Assembly: GCF_963921845.1 (NCBI RefSeq)
Contig: NZ_CAWUGZ010000040.1
Coordinates: 1-52,417 of the forward strand
Length of the DNA stretch: 52,417 nt
Reading direction: 5' to 3'
Origin: Commensalibacter sp963921845
Lineage (GTDB): Bacteria; Pseudomonadota; Alphaproteobacteria; Acetobacterales; Acetobacteraceae
Shown here: positions 1 through 8,874 of the stretch, piece after piece
Layout: every line of letters starts with the position of its first letter
How positions within the stretch are numbered: the stretch's first letter is position 1
Notes under the pieces: model-generated
What the model saw: only the letters and a program-made list of their open reading frames with translations
Database searches by the model: none
Told to the model about the DNA's origin: nothing
Translations under genes and position numbers: made by a program

Positions 1-1034
1 ACATAATGTTTAGTTTTTCTGTAGGTATTAACCCCCCAAAAACCACTCAACGCGCTGACAATTGCACCTAAGACTGAGCCCACAAAACACCATATGGCGA
101 TCCGGGCAACAGCTTGGGCTGCTTGGTCCATTTTTTCTTTGAGCTTGGACTTAAAGTCAGCAAAATCTTGTTTTGCTTGGTTAATTTTATCTTTAAGTTG
201 ATCAATTTTTTGATTAGTTGTGTCGACTGCCTGTTGACGATAATACATGAAATTATCAACGATTTGTCTAGCTTCTTGAGCATTGTAAGACGTATTAGAA
301 GCAATTGCTTTGGCAACATCGTCACGATTTATAGCTTGATTAATTTTTTCTGAACGTTGTTTGATTTGGTTCATTAAGTCAGAGAGGATACGATCGCTAT
401 CATTAGGAGAAACAGCAATATCCTTTAACGCTTGCATTGCATCGTTCTTCGTATGTTCAAATTGGGATTTTAGGTAATTCGGTTGCAATGTAGGAATATT
501 GGTGTCTCTAAGGGCTTGTAATGCTTTGCTATCCAAATTCATGTTTGGCAGATCAAGATTTATATTAAATTGCTTTAATATATCACTACCTGCACCAAAA
601 GTTTCTTTAAGCCCTTTTGCAGAAACAGAGCCAATTCCCTCGGCGGCACTTCCAGTTGCAGAAGCAATCGATCCGATTGTATTCCCAACCATGCCAACCA
701 TGCTTCCTGCAGAAATCAATCCCAATACCGTTGCAATGACTAAAGAGGTTGCCCAAACCAATACACCGTGTATCATGCCGTCATACCCTGCCAAACGACC
801 AGCTATGAAAGCCCCGCAAACAAGGCTGATCATAACGGACACAATCCACCAAACCATAACGAGGGTATGAGAGCCGCTAAGCACATCATCTGATTGAAAG
901 GACATCATTGATATTCCAAGACCCGTGCCCAATACAGATAATAACAGGGACACCGCCATTACAATAAATAGTCCTGCAATGACGCTTCCCCAAGATATAC
1001 GATTTTTTAAATGATGCTCATTTAAAGGTTCCAT
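1..1034 (-). CDS. Multi-pass membrane protein with long helical region (partial)
   Basis: Leftward reading frame open from an ATG at 1034 to the window edge (344 codons, no stop seen), so the C-terminus is missing. The start is preceded by GGAG. Residues about 14-40, 60-85 and 93-125 are hydrophobic and Gly/Ala-rich (three predicted membrane segments). They are followed by a Gly/Ser-rich linker and a polar, Gln/Lys/Asp-rich helical stretch of some 150 residues with coiled-coil character (for example KIDQLKDKINQAKQDFADFK). A fourth membrane segment follows near residues 320-340 (WCFVGSVLGAIVSALSGF). It resembles uncharacterised inner-membrane proteins seen in acetic acid bacteria. I do not recognise a defined family and assign no function. 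Base composition matches the neighbours. Confidence 0.8.
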   Translation of the reverse strand, partial: MEPLNEHHLKNRISWGSVIAGLFIVMAVSLLLSVLGTGLGISMMSFQSDDVLSGSHTLVMVWWIVSVMISLVCGAFIAGRLAGYDGMIHGVLVWATSLVIATVLGLISAGSMVGMVGNTIGSIASATGSAAEGIGSVSAKGLKETFGAGSDILKQFNINLDLPNMNLDSKALQALRDTNIPTLQPNYLKSQFEHTKNDAMQALKDIAVSPNDSDRILSDLMNQIKQRSEKINQAINRDDVAKAIASNTSYNAQEARQIVDNFMYYRQQAVDTTNQKIDQLKDKINQAKQDFADFKSKLKEKMDQAAQAVARIAIWCFVGSVLGAIVSALSGFWGVNTYRKTKHY

Positions 1035-1327
1035 TATTATCTCCGCTATTATTGTAAATACAACTTATAAAATAATATAAATAGCGAAAATTTACTGTTT
1101 TATTTAATATTAAAATATTCAATTTTTTAAATTGTGTTTGTTTTACCACGAATTGTTAATAATTAATTAATAATTTTAATATTTTTTTAATAAAATTGCT
1201 GTTTTTATTATAAATAAACCTTATGGAACAGACAAATGTTTTTTTATTTTCAGCGAATACTTTAAGTATTATTATTTTTCTAATTTTTAAAAATAAAATA
1301 AGGAAAAAAATAAAAAAAATAAGCTGT
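1035..1327. other. AT-rich intergenic stretch
   Basis: Very AT-rich sequence between the leftward membrane protein gene and the tRNA-Leu terminator. It should contain the promoter of the membrane protein gene, but several AT-rich boxes are equally plausible and none stands out. No open frame with coding character was seen on either strand. Confidence 0.5.
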
Positions 1328-1356
1328 GTTGAAATTTCTTTCCCCACAATTTCAAC
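1328..1356 (-). terminator. Candidate intrinsic terminator of tRNA-Leu
   Basis: Perfect 9-bp inverted repeat GTTGAAATT / AATTTCAAC with an 11-nt loop. It lies directly downstream (leftward) of the tRNA 3' end. Read leftward it is followed, after a few bases, by long T runs (the A-rich stretch 1303-1321 on the plus strand). The stem is AT-rich, so strength is uncertain. Confidence 0.5.
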
Positions 1357-1362
1357 CCATAA

Positions 1363-1449
1363 TGGTGCCCAAAAGAAGAGTTGAACTTCCACGATCTTCC
1401 GATCACAGGTACCTGAAACCTGCGCGTCTACCAATTCCGCCATTTGGGC
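1363..1449 (-). tRNA. tRNA-Leu (anticodon CAG)
   Basis: Read leftward, this forms a class II tRNA. The acceptor stem GCCCAAA pairs with TTTGGGC, the D-arm contains GGCGGAATTGGTAGAC, and the anticodon stem CAGGT/ACCTG encloses the loop TTCAGGT with anticodon CAG. There is a long variable arm and a T-arm with GTTCAACTC. The CCA tail is encoded at 1363-1365. Length is 87 nt including CCA. The anticodon reads CUG leucine codons. Confidence 0.96.
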
Positions 1450-1469
1450 ATATTTATATTTTGCAAAGG

Positions 1470-1500
1470 ATATTACTACTGTTGAATATAAAAATGTCAA
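1470..1500 (-). promoter_or_regulatory. Candidate promoter of tRNA-Leu
   Basis: On the minus strand a perfect -35 box TTGACA (1500-1495) is followed by TAGTAA at 16 bp (1478-1473) or TAATAT at 19 bp (1475-1470). It lies about 20-50 bp upstream of the tRNA 5' end. The -10 choice is ambiguous. Confidence 0.45.
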
Positions 1501-1585
1501 TATATTATAGTTCTATTATTTATTTCGTACTGTGTTAAAGAAGTAATTATTATAAAATAGAATTTTTAGCTCTAGGAGCCTTCTT

Positions 1586-2545
1586 GTGGGTGAAATACGT
1601 AAAATAGCAACTGTAATTGGTATGAATTCATTTGTTGAGGACTATTTAATTGAGCGATTAGCAAAGGAAAATTATAGTATTCGTTTTGCTGTTCCACAAC
1701 CTAGTAAAATAAAAAGGCAAAAAATTTTTGGCAAGGTTGGACAAATTACTCCGCTTTTTTTATCGCCTAGCAAAGAGCGGACAATTGTTCGGGCTATTGA
1801 AGGTGCAGAATTGGTTATTAATTTATTCGAAGCAAACCGCAGCGATACCTATAACTTAATGCACGAAAAAAATGTAAATTTTGTCAAACAACTTGCTAAG
1901 TTGTGTTCAGCATCTGGCGTACGTAAAGTGTTCCACTTTTCAGTTTTAGGTGCTTCCGAGAATAGTAAATCTACGTATTTGTCAAGCAAATTTGAGGGAG
2001 AACAAAATGTTATCAAAGAATTTGAAAATGCCTTTATTTTGCGTCCTAGTATTATATTTGGCCCAGGAGATAGTTTTTTAAATAAATTATGTCAAATTAT
2101 TAGTTATTTACCAGTCGTGCCTGTTTATAATGTTAATACAAGACTACAACCAGTTTATGCCGGTGACATTGCCGATGCAGTTTGTCAACTATCAAAAAAA
2201 AGCAAATTAAATACCCAAATATTGAACTTAGCAGGTTCTGAAACGTATACTAATAGAGAGCTGGTGACTTTGCTGATCCATTGGTTGCATCGATCAAATA
2301 ATATAAGTGGATTAACACCAACTTTTATAAGGCTAATGTCATATTTTTTACAATATATGCCAGGAAAACTTATTTCTCCTGAACTTTTAAATATGATGGA
2401 ATATGATTCTTGTCTTGATAATTTGAAAAATGATTTAATACAATTAAGAATTGTACCCAAATCCTTAAATCTTATTATACCTACCTATTTAACTTGCTAT
2501 AGACCCGATAATGATTTGAAAAATATGAAAAAACTACTTCATTAG
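1586..2545 (+). CDS. NDUFA9-like complex I accessory protein (atypical SDR family)
   Basis: 319-residue protein of the NAD(P)-binding extended/atypical SDR group. It is closest in pattern to NDUFA9/39-kDa-like subunits of alphaproteobacterial complex I. Diagnostic patches are YLSSKFEGE (equivalent to the usual YxxSKxxGE) near residue 132 and ILRPSIIFGPGDSFLNKL near 150, then LQPVYAGDIADAV. The N-terminal nucleotide loop is degenerate: VIGMNSFVEDY stands where a GxxGxxG motif is expected. That suggests a structural or ubiquinone-linked role rather than catalysis, as proposed for NDUFA9. The start is GTG at 1586, placed 7 nt after AGGAG (1574-1578). It stands alone ahead of gltD, and no other complex I genes are in view. 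Assignment to complex I is by family resemblance. Confidence 0.75.
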   Translation: MGEIRKIATVIGMNSFVEDYLIERLAKENYSIRFAVPQPSKIKRQKIFGKVGQITPLFLSPSKERTIVRAIEGAELVINLFEANRSDTYNLMHEKNVNFVKQLAKLCSASGVRKVFHFSVLGASENSKSTYLSSKFEGEQNVIKEFENAFILRPSIIFGPGDSFLNKLCQIISYLPVVPVYNVNTRLQPVYAGDIADAVCQLSKKSKLNTQILNLAGSETYTNRELVTLLIHWLHRSNNISGLTPTFIRLMSYFLQYMPGKLISPELLNMMEYDSCLDNLKNDLIQLRIVPKSLNLIIPTYLTCYRPDNDLKNMKKLLH

Positions 2546-2677
2546 ATTGAACAATAAATAGGTTACATCAAATTACTAATGTAAAAGAGTCTAATAGGTC
2601 AGTACTACTGTCTTTTTTTTTAACTTAAGATAAAATAAATATTAGACATAATCTATTTATTTAGTATCGGTAGAAGT

Positions 2678-4105
2678 ATGTCTAATAAAATGTTAAAATT
2701 CATTTTCCTTAAACAGCGTCAGCCAAAAAAGCGTCCTGCTGAACAGCGAAAACGTGATTTTTTCGAAATCTACCGTCGTTTTACTAAAAAACAAGCTATG
2801 GAGCAGGCAAGTCGATGCTCACAATGTGGAGTGCCCTATTGTTCAACTAAATGTCCAGTATCAAATTACATACCTAATTGGTTAAAATTAACTACAGAGG
2901 GTCGCTTCGAAGAAGCGTTTGCGATTTCAAGTGAAACAAATAGTTTTCCTGAAATTTGTGGACGCATTTGTCCTCAAGACCGTTTATGTGAGGGAAATTG
3001 TGTTATCGAATCTGGTTTTAACAGCGTAACCATAGGAGCAGTGGAGGCGTTCATAACCGACAATGCTTTTAAACATGGTTTAATAAAGCCAATTATCCCC
3101 CAAAAAGAACTCAATAAATCAATTGGTATTATTGGTGCAGGGCCTTGTGGCATGGCAGCTGCCAACATATTAAGGCAAAAAGGTTATAGAGTTGCTATCT
3201 ACGATCGTTATGATCGTGCTGGTGGATTAATGACCTATGGGATACCTACATTTAAATTAGAAAAAAATATCGTTCAGCGTCGACAAAAACAGCTCGAACA
3301 ATCTGGAGTAGATTTCCATTTTAATACCGTAGTCACAAGTAAATCAGGGATTGGAAGTATATCGTTTAAAGAGTTGTATGGAATATACGATGCAGTTTTC
3401 ATTGCTACGGGAACTTATAAAAAAAAGGATATGTGGGTACCAGGTTCTAAATTACCAGGTGTTGTTCAAGCTCTAGATTATCTGATAGCGTCTCAAAAAA
3501 CTCAATTATCAACGGACATGAATGCTAAAAATAAACATGTGATCGTCATAGGTGGTGGCGATACTGCTATGGATTGCTTGCGTACAGCCATTCGACAAGG
3601 AGCTAAATCGGTTAAATGCATGTATCGTCGCGATGAGGCGACTATGCCAGGTTCCAAAATGGAGGTAAAGAATGCCAAAGAGGAAGGTGTAGAGTTTATT
3701 TGGCAAGCAATACCTGAGACATTTATTGGGGGAAACTGTGTACAATCCATTACAGCGTTAAGAACGGAGTTAGAAGTTTCCGAATTAGATAATCAACAGA
3801 CCGTTAAACCTATCGAAAATACTTCGTTTAACTTGCCTGTTGATATGGTTATCAAGGCTTTGGGCTTTGCTCCTGAACCTATATCCGATCTATGGGATAT
3901 CAACGATTTATCGTTGAATAAATATGGAAATATATTAATTACTAACCCCCCTTGCATGACGTCTATACCAGGTGTCTTTGCTGGAGGCGATATTGTTAGA
4001 GGCGCTAGTTTGGCGGTATGGGCTATAAAAGATGGGCAAGATGCAGCACATCAAATAAGTCAATGGTTAGAAAATCCGACCTTTAAAAAAAGTAAACTAC
4101 TTTAA
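2678..4105 (+). CDS. gltD: Glutamate synthase (NADPH) small subunit
   Basis: 475-residue beta subunit of NADPH-dependent glutamate synthase. It takes electrons from NADPH through FAD and passes them to GltB for making two glutamates from glutamine and 2-oxoglutarate. The N-terminal cysteines for two 4Fe-4S clusters are present: C47, C50, C55, C59 and C94, C98, C104, C108. The FAD-binding GIIGAGPCGMAAA begins near residue 150. The NADPH-binding VIVIGGGDTAMDC lies near 290, and a C-terminal GVFAGGDIVRGASL closes the FAD fold. Length is normal for the family. It lies 65 bp upstream of gltB on the same strand, so the pair is probably one operon with the small subunit first. Confidence 0.96.
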   Translation: MSNKMLKFIFLKQRQPKKRPAEQRKRDFFEIYRRFTKKQAMEQASRCSQCGVPYCSTKCPVSNYIPNWLKLTTEGRFEEAFAISSETNSFPEICGRICPQDRLCEGNCVIESGFNSVTIGAVEAFITDNAFKHGLIKPIIPQKELNKSIGIIGAGPCGMAAANILRQKGYRVAIYDRYDRAGGLMTYGIPTFKLEKNIVQRRQKQLEQSGVDFHFNTVVTSKSGIGSISFKELYGIYDAVFIATGTYKKKDMWVPGSKLPGVVQALDYLIASQKTQLSTDMNAKNKHVIVIGGGDTAMDCLRTAIRQGAKSVKCMYRRDEATMPGSKMEVKNAKEEGVEFIWQAIPETFIGGNCVQSITALRTELEVSELDNQQTVKPIENTSFNLPVDMVIKALGFAPEPISDLWDINDLSLNKYGNILITNPPCMTSIPGVFAGGDIVRGASLAVWAIKDGQDAAHQISQWLENPTFKKSKLL

Positions 4106-4170
4106 CTCTAATAAAATTAGGTGAAAACAGAAATTAAATGGATACATATTTTACCCCTGGGCGAGAATAA

Positions 4171-7100
4171 ATGATGCATGAAAATTTTATAAACAAAAGG
4201 TTGAAAAACGAAAAAATACTTAAAGAAGTATATTCTGTTAATCAGGAGCATGATGCTTGCGGGGTCGGACTGATAGCTGCATTGGATGGAAAAAAAAGAC
4301 GCACAGTTGTTGAGGCTGGAATAACTGCGTTGAAGGCTCTGTGGCATCGTGGGGCGATTGATGCCGATGGCAAAACAGGTGATGGGGCAGGGATACATAT
4401 TGAAATATCTCAAGATTTTTTTTCAAATTCTATTCGAAATGGACATAATCCTGTTCACCATGGTAGTTTGGCAGTCGGAATGGTTTTTTTGCCCAAAAAC
4501 GATCTTGACAGTCAGGAATGTTGTAGACAAATTATTGAAACAGAAATCATCTCTTTTGGTTATTCTATTTATGGGTGGAGGCAAGTGCCCATCAATACAG
4601 AATGTATTGGCGAAAAAGCAAATGCGACACGACCTGAAATTGAACAAATCTTAATTAATAATATCAAAAATCACTCTGAAGACGAATTTGAACAAAATCT
4701 TTATATTATTCGTCGAAAAATTGAAAAAAAAGCAATTGAAAATTATGCAGATCTTTACATCTGTTCGTTATCTTGTCGATCAGTTATTTATAAAGGGATG
4801 TTTTTAGCTGAAAATCTTACTGATTTTTATCCAGATCTTTTAGACGAACGCTTTGTTAGTCGTTTTGCCATTTACCACCAACGTTATTCAACCAATACAT
4901 TTCCTACTTGGAAACTGGCTCAACCTTTTAGGAAAATTGCTCATAACGGAGAAATCAATACGTTATCAGGTAATATAAATTGGATGAAAAGCCATGAAAC
5001 TCGGCTTTCTTATCCCACTTTAGACCCTTATATCAAAGCTCTTAAACCCGTTATACAATCCAATGGCTCAGACACAGCTGCTTTGGATAATGTTTTTGAA
5101 TTGCTAACCTTCGCTGGAAGAGATGCGCCCACTGTCAAAGCATTACTTATTCCCCCTGCTTTAACAACACAAGAAGATTTAAGTCAAGATGTTCAAGATA
5201 TGTATGGCTATTCCAATGCAGTTATGGAACCATGGGATGGACCTGCAGCTTTGTGTGGCACTGATGGAAATTGGGTGATTGCTGGGCTTGATAGAAACGG
5301 TTTGAGGCCACTAAGGTATACTATAACTACTGATAATTTATTAATACTGGGTTCAGAAACAGGAATGATTCGAATACCTGAACATAAAATAATTGAAAAG
5401 GGTCGATTAGGACCCGGTGAAACAATGGGTTTTGATATGCGAACTGCAGAGCTATTCAAACCTAAAGATATAACGCAATATTTGATAAAAAAACAAAATT
5501 ATGGGGAATGGGTAAAAAATATACAGCCTATCACGGATATTGTTAAAACAATTATCACAAAAGACCAACTCATTCCCAGTGATGAATTGCATAGGAGGCA
5601 ACTTGCAGTAGGCATTACCATTGAAGATTTAGAAATGATATTGCAACCTATGGTTGACAATGGTCAAGAAGCGATTGGTTCTATGGGAGATGATACGCCT
5701 TTGTCTGTTTTAAGCGAACGGTATAGAGGGTTGTCTCATTATTTTCGCCAACGATTTAGTCAAGTAACGAACCCCCCCATTGATAGCTTACGGGAAACCC
5801 CTGTAATGTCATTAAATACAAGACTTGGCAATTTAGGAAATATCTTAGACCAGTCTTCAGAACAATGTCGTATGCTCAAATTGCCCAGTCCTGTCCTAAG
5901 CACAGGAGAATTTAAAGCCTTACAAAATTTCTGTGATACATCAGGTTTTACGATTAATTGCAATTTTAGCGTAAATGGAGGAGAAGCAGAATTAAGACAA
6001 GCCTTGAAACGTATCTGTTTAGAGGCTGAGGTCGCGGTGAGATCGGGATGTACCCACGTTTTTTTAACCGATGAAAAACAAACAAAGGAAATGGCGCAGG
6101 TTCCGATGATTTTGGCGACTGCTGCTGTTCATACCCATCTTGTCCGACAATCTCTTAGAACATTTACTTCTTTGAATGTTAGATCTGCAGATACATTAGA
6201 TGTTCATTCTTTTGCTGTTTTAATTGGCGTAGGTGCAACGACAGTAAACGCTTATTTAGCACAAGAGTGTATTATAGAAAGACACAAAAAAGGTATTTAT
6301 GGCAGTAAAACATTAGAAGAATGTTTTTTGAATTACCGTAGTGCTATAAATAAAGGTTTGTTGAAAATTATGGCCAAACTCGGTATTTCTGTAATTGCTT
6401 CTTATCGAGGAGGATATAATTTTGAAGCCATCGGCCTTTCTAGAGCATTAGTGGCTGAATTTTTCCCTGGAATGTCATCTCGTATTTCAGGTATCGGACT
6501 TTCGGGAATTGCCTATAATGTAGAAACTTTTCATAAAAAAGCTTGGGATTTAAATAGAAAAATGCTTTCTATTGGTGGGCTTTATACTTGGAGGAAACAA
6601 GGTGAAAAGCATATTTTAAGTGGCAATGTTATTAAGTTAATACAAGAAGCAGTTAAAAAAAATAGTTGGTCCATTTATCAAAAGTATCTCGAAGAAATAC
6701 AAAAAATTTCACCTATAGCGTTACGGGATTTATTAGATTTTAGATCATTAGGTCAACCTATTCCAAACGAAACAGTCGAAAGCATAACACAATTAAGAAA
6801 ACGCTTAATATCCCCTGGCATTTCTTTGGGAGCGCTAAGTCCCGAAGCTCATGAAACTTTGGCTATTGCCATGAATCGTATGGGAGCTCGATCCAATTCA
6901 GGTGAGGGTGGTGAAGATGTCAGTCGATTCAAACCACGCATGAATGGAGATAATGCTTCTTCTGCGATAAAACAAATTGCATCGGGAAGGTTTGGCGTTA
7001 CGGCTGAATATTTAACTAACTGTCGCGAAATTGAAATTAAAATTGCACAAGGTGCTAAGCCGGGTGAGGGGGGACAATTACCGGGTTTTAAAGTTACAAG

Positions 7101-8676
7101 TTTAATTGGTAATCTTAGGCATGCCGTGCCTGGTGTAACATTGATTTCACCCCCTCCTCACCATGATATCTATTCTATAGAAGATTTAGCACAATTAATT
7201 TACGATTTAAAACAAATTAATCCTGAGGCTACAGTAACTGTCAAACTTGTTGCAGCTTCAGGTATCGGTACAATTGCTGCCGGTGTGGCAAAAGCAAAAG
7301 CGGATACTATTTTAATTTCGGGTCATAATGGAGGCACGGGTGCATCTCCTCTGTCATCTATTAAATATGGGGGTATTCCCTGGGAAATGGGATTAGCTGA
7401 AACCCATCAAGTTTTAATGCTGAATAATTTGCGTCATCGAATTACTTTACGGGTGGACGGTGGTATTCATACAGGGAGAGATGTGGTAATAGCGGCAATG
7501 CTTGGGGCTGAAGAATTTGGTATTGGAACCCTTAGTTTAATCGCTATGGGATGTATGATGGTTAGACAATGCCATTCAAATACCTGTCCTGTAGGCATCT
7601 GTACTCAAGATGAAAATTTGCGTAAAAAATTCGTTCACGATGGTGTTGAACGAGTTATGAATTTATTTTCCTTTATCGCCGAAGAGATGCGCAATATTTT
7701 AGCTTCTTTAGGATTTTCATCGTTAAATGAGATTATTGGCCGCACTGATTTGTTGAGTCAGGTTTCAAGAGGAGGGTCATTTCTTGATGATTTGGATCTT
7801 AATTCTTTGTTAGCTAAAGTTGATCCAGGACCTTATAAAACGTATTGTACCCGTAAAGGTAGAAATGAAGTACCTGAGAGTTTAGATGCTCAGATGATTG
7901 TAGATGCTAATCCATTGTTCGAACATGGGGAAAAAATGCAATTACGCTATAATGTAAATAATACTCACCGAGCAATAGGAACGAAAATCTCTTCAATGAT
8001 TACCCGTCGTTTTGGAATGAAAGGATTAGCACAGGATCATTTAACCATACAATTAAGCGGTTCTGCTGGACAGTCGTTAGGGGCATTCGCTGTTCAAGGG
8101 ATCAAATTAAAAGTTTTAGGAGATGCCAATGATTATGTTGGTAAAGGGTTGTCGGGGGCTACAATTGTTATAAGGCAAGCTCTAGATTCCAATTTAGTCT
8201 CACATCGTAATGTTATTATAGGGAATACAGTTTTATATGGAGCTACAGCGGGATATCTTTTTGCTGCAGGGATCGCAGGAGAACGATTTGCTGTACGTAA
8301 CTCTGGAGCTACTGCTGTAGTAGAAGGGTGTGGTTCAAACGGATGCGAATACATGACCGGAGGTACGGTCGTAATTCTTGGAGAGATTGGTTCTAATTTT
8401 GGTGCAGGTTTTACGGGAGGGATGGCTTTTGTATATGATCCTGAAAATCAATTTGAAAAAAATGTTAATCCGTCCACTTTAAAATGGCAAAGAATTTCTG
8501 AAGAAAAATATGAAATGAAGCTCAAAAAACTTATTCAAAAATATGCTAAAGAAACAGAGAGTACTTACGCGATTTCATTGCTTCATAAATGGTCAATGAC
8601 ACTTCAACATTTTTGGCATGTAATTCCTATAGAGTATGCCAAAGCCATTGATTTCAAATTCCAAGAGGATAATTAA
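4171..8676 (+). CDS. gltB: Glutamate synthase (NADPH) large subunit
   Basis: 1501-residue alpha subunit. A short propeptide ends before DACGVG, where Cys30 would become the N-terminal nucleophile of the class II glutaminase domain (about 30-430). A central domain follows. The FMN-binding synthase barrel (about 800-1180) contains GARSNSGEGGED, KPGEGGQLPG and SGHNGGTGASP. The 3Fe-4S cysteines are C1128, C1134 and C1139, within MGCMMVRQCHSNTCPVGIC. The C-terminal glycine-rich beta-helix runs from about 1250 (GMKGLAQD... GGTVVILGEIGSNFGAGFTGG). Ammonia from glutamine is channelled to 2-oxoglutarate. Length and all key residues are intact. Two consecutive Met codons (4171 and 4174) make the exact start uncertain by one residue. 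Confidence 0.97.
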   Translation: MMHENFINKRLKNEKILKEVYSVNQEHDACGVGLIAALDGKKRRTVVEAGITALKALWHRGAIDADGKTGDGAGIHIEISQDFFSNSIRNGHNPVHHGSLAVGMVFLPKNDLDSQECCRQIIETEIISFGYSIYGWRQVPINTECIGEKANATRPEIEQILINNIKNHSEDEFEQNLYIIRRKIEKKAIENYADLYICSLSCRSVIYKGMFLAENLTDFYPDLLDERFVSRFAIYHQRYSTNTFPTWKLAQPFRKIAHNGEINTLSGNINWMKSHETRLSYPTLDPYIKALKPVIQSNGSDTAALDNVFELLTFAGRDAPTVKALLIPPALTTQEDLSQDVQDMYGYSNAVMEPWDGPAALCGTDGNWVIAGLDRNGLRPLRYTITTDNLLILGSETGMIRIPEHKIIEKGRLGPGETMGFDMRTAELFKPKDITQYLIKKQNYGEWVKNIQPITDIVKTIITKDQLIPSDELHRRQLAVGITIEDLEMILQPMVDNGQEAIGSMGDDTPLSVLSERYRGLSHYFRQRFSQVTNPPIDSLRETPVMSLNTRLGNLGNILDQSSEQCRMLKLPSPVLSTGEFKALQNFCDTSGFTINCNFSVNGGEAELRQALKRICLEAEVAVRSGCTHVFLTDEKQTKEMAQVPMILATAAVHTHLVRQSLRTFTSLNVRSADTLDVHSFAVLIGVGATTVNAYLAQECIIERHKKGIYGSKTLEECFLNYRSAINKGLLKIMAKLGISVIASYRGGYNFEAIGLSRALVAEFFPGMSSRISGIGLSGIAYNVETFHKKAWDLNRKMLSIGGLYTWRKQGEKHILSGNVIKLIQEAVKKNSWSIYQKYLEEIQKISPIALRDLLDFRSLGQPIPNETVESITQLRKRLISPGISLGALSPEAHETLAIAMNRMGARSNSGEGGEDVSRFKPRMNGDNASSAIKQIASGRFGVTAEYLTNCREIEIKIAQGAKPGEGGQLPGFKVTSLIGNLRHAVPGVTLISPPPHHDIYSIEDLAQLIYDLKQINPEATVTVKLVAASGIGTIAAGVAKAKADTILISGHNGGTGASPLSSIKYGGIPWEMGLAETHQVLMLNNLRHRITLRVDGGIHTGRDVVIAAMLGAEEFGIGTLSLIAMGCMMVRQCHSNTCPVGICTQDENLRKKFVHDGVERVMNLFSFIAEEMRNILASLGFSSLNEIIGRTDLLSQVSRGGSFLDDLDLNSLLAKVDPGPYKTYCTRKGRNEVPESLDAQMIVDANPLFEHGEKMQLRYNVNNTHRAIGTKISSMITRRFGMKGLAQDHLTIQLSGSAGQSLGAFAVQGIKLKVLGDANDYVGKGLSGATIVIRQALDSNLVSHRNVIIGNTVLYGATAGYLFAAGIAGERFAVRNSGATAVVEGCGSNGCEYMTGGTVVILGEIGSNFGAGFTGGMAFVYDPENQFEKNVNPSTLKWQRISEEKYEMKLKKLIQKYAKETESTYAISLLHKWSMTLQHFWHVIPIEYAKAIDFKFQEDN

Positions 8677-8803
8677 ATACTGCTCTTTTTATAATTTTTA
8701 AGAGAATACTGTGCACAAAACTTGGGAATAACTTATTCTCATTTTATAAAGAGTATGATAAGGAAGTTTATAGAAAAGAGCGCATCTTTATCGCTTGTTG
8801 TCT

Positions 8804-8831
8804 TGATACGAAACTTGGCTGTCTTATAAAT
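8804..8831 (+). promoter_or_regulatory. Candidate promoter of the antiporter gene
   Basis: TTGATA (8804-8809), 16-bp spacer and TATAAA (8826-8831) lie about 45 bp upstream of the antiporter start. A 7-bp inverted repeat AAATACG-TCA-CGTATTT (8829-8845) overlaps the -10 box and the predicted transcription start. It could be an operator or a short leader hairpin. Confidence 0.5.
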
Positions 8832-8874
8832 ACGTCACGTATTTTTACAAATTTTTGTCGGAGAGTAAACGTAC

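Noticed and set aside
499..870. Rightward 123-residue frame over the first gene
   Set aside because: It is the antisense shadow of the leftward membrane protein, whose frame is open for 344 codons with a ribosome binding site and sensible membrane topology.
1156..1500. Leftward 114-residue frame covering the tRNA-Leu region
   Set aside because: It runs through a complete tRNA gene and very AT-rich DNA, and has no protein-like pattern.
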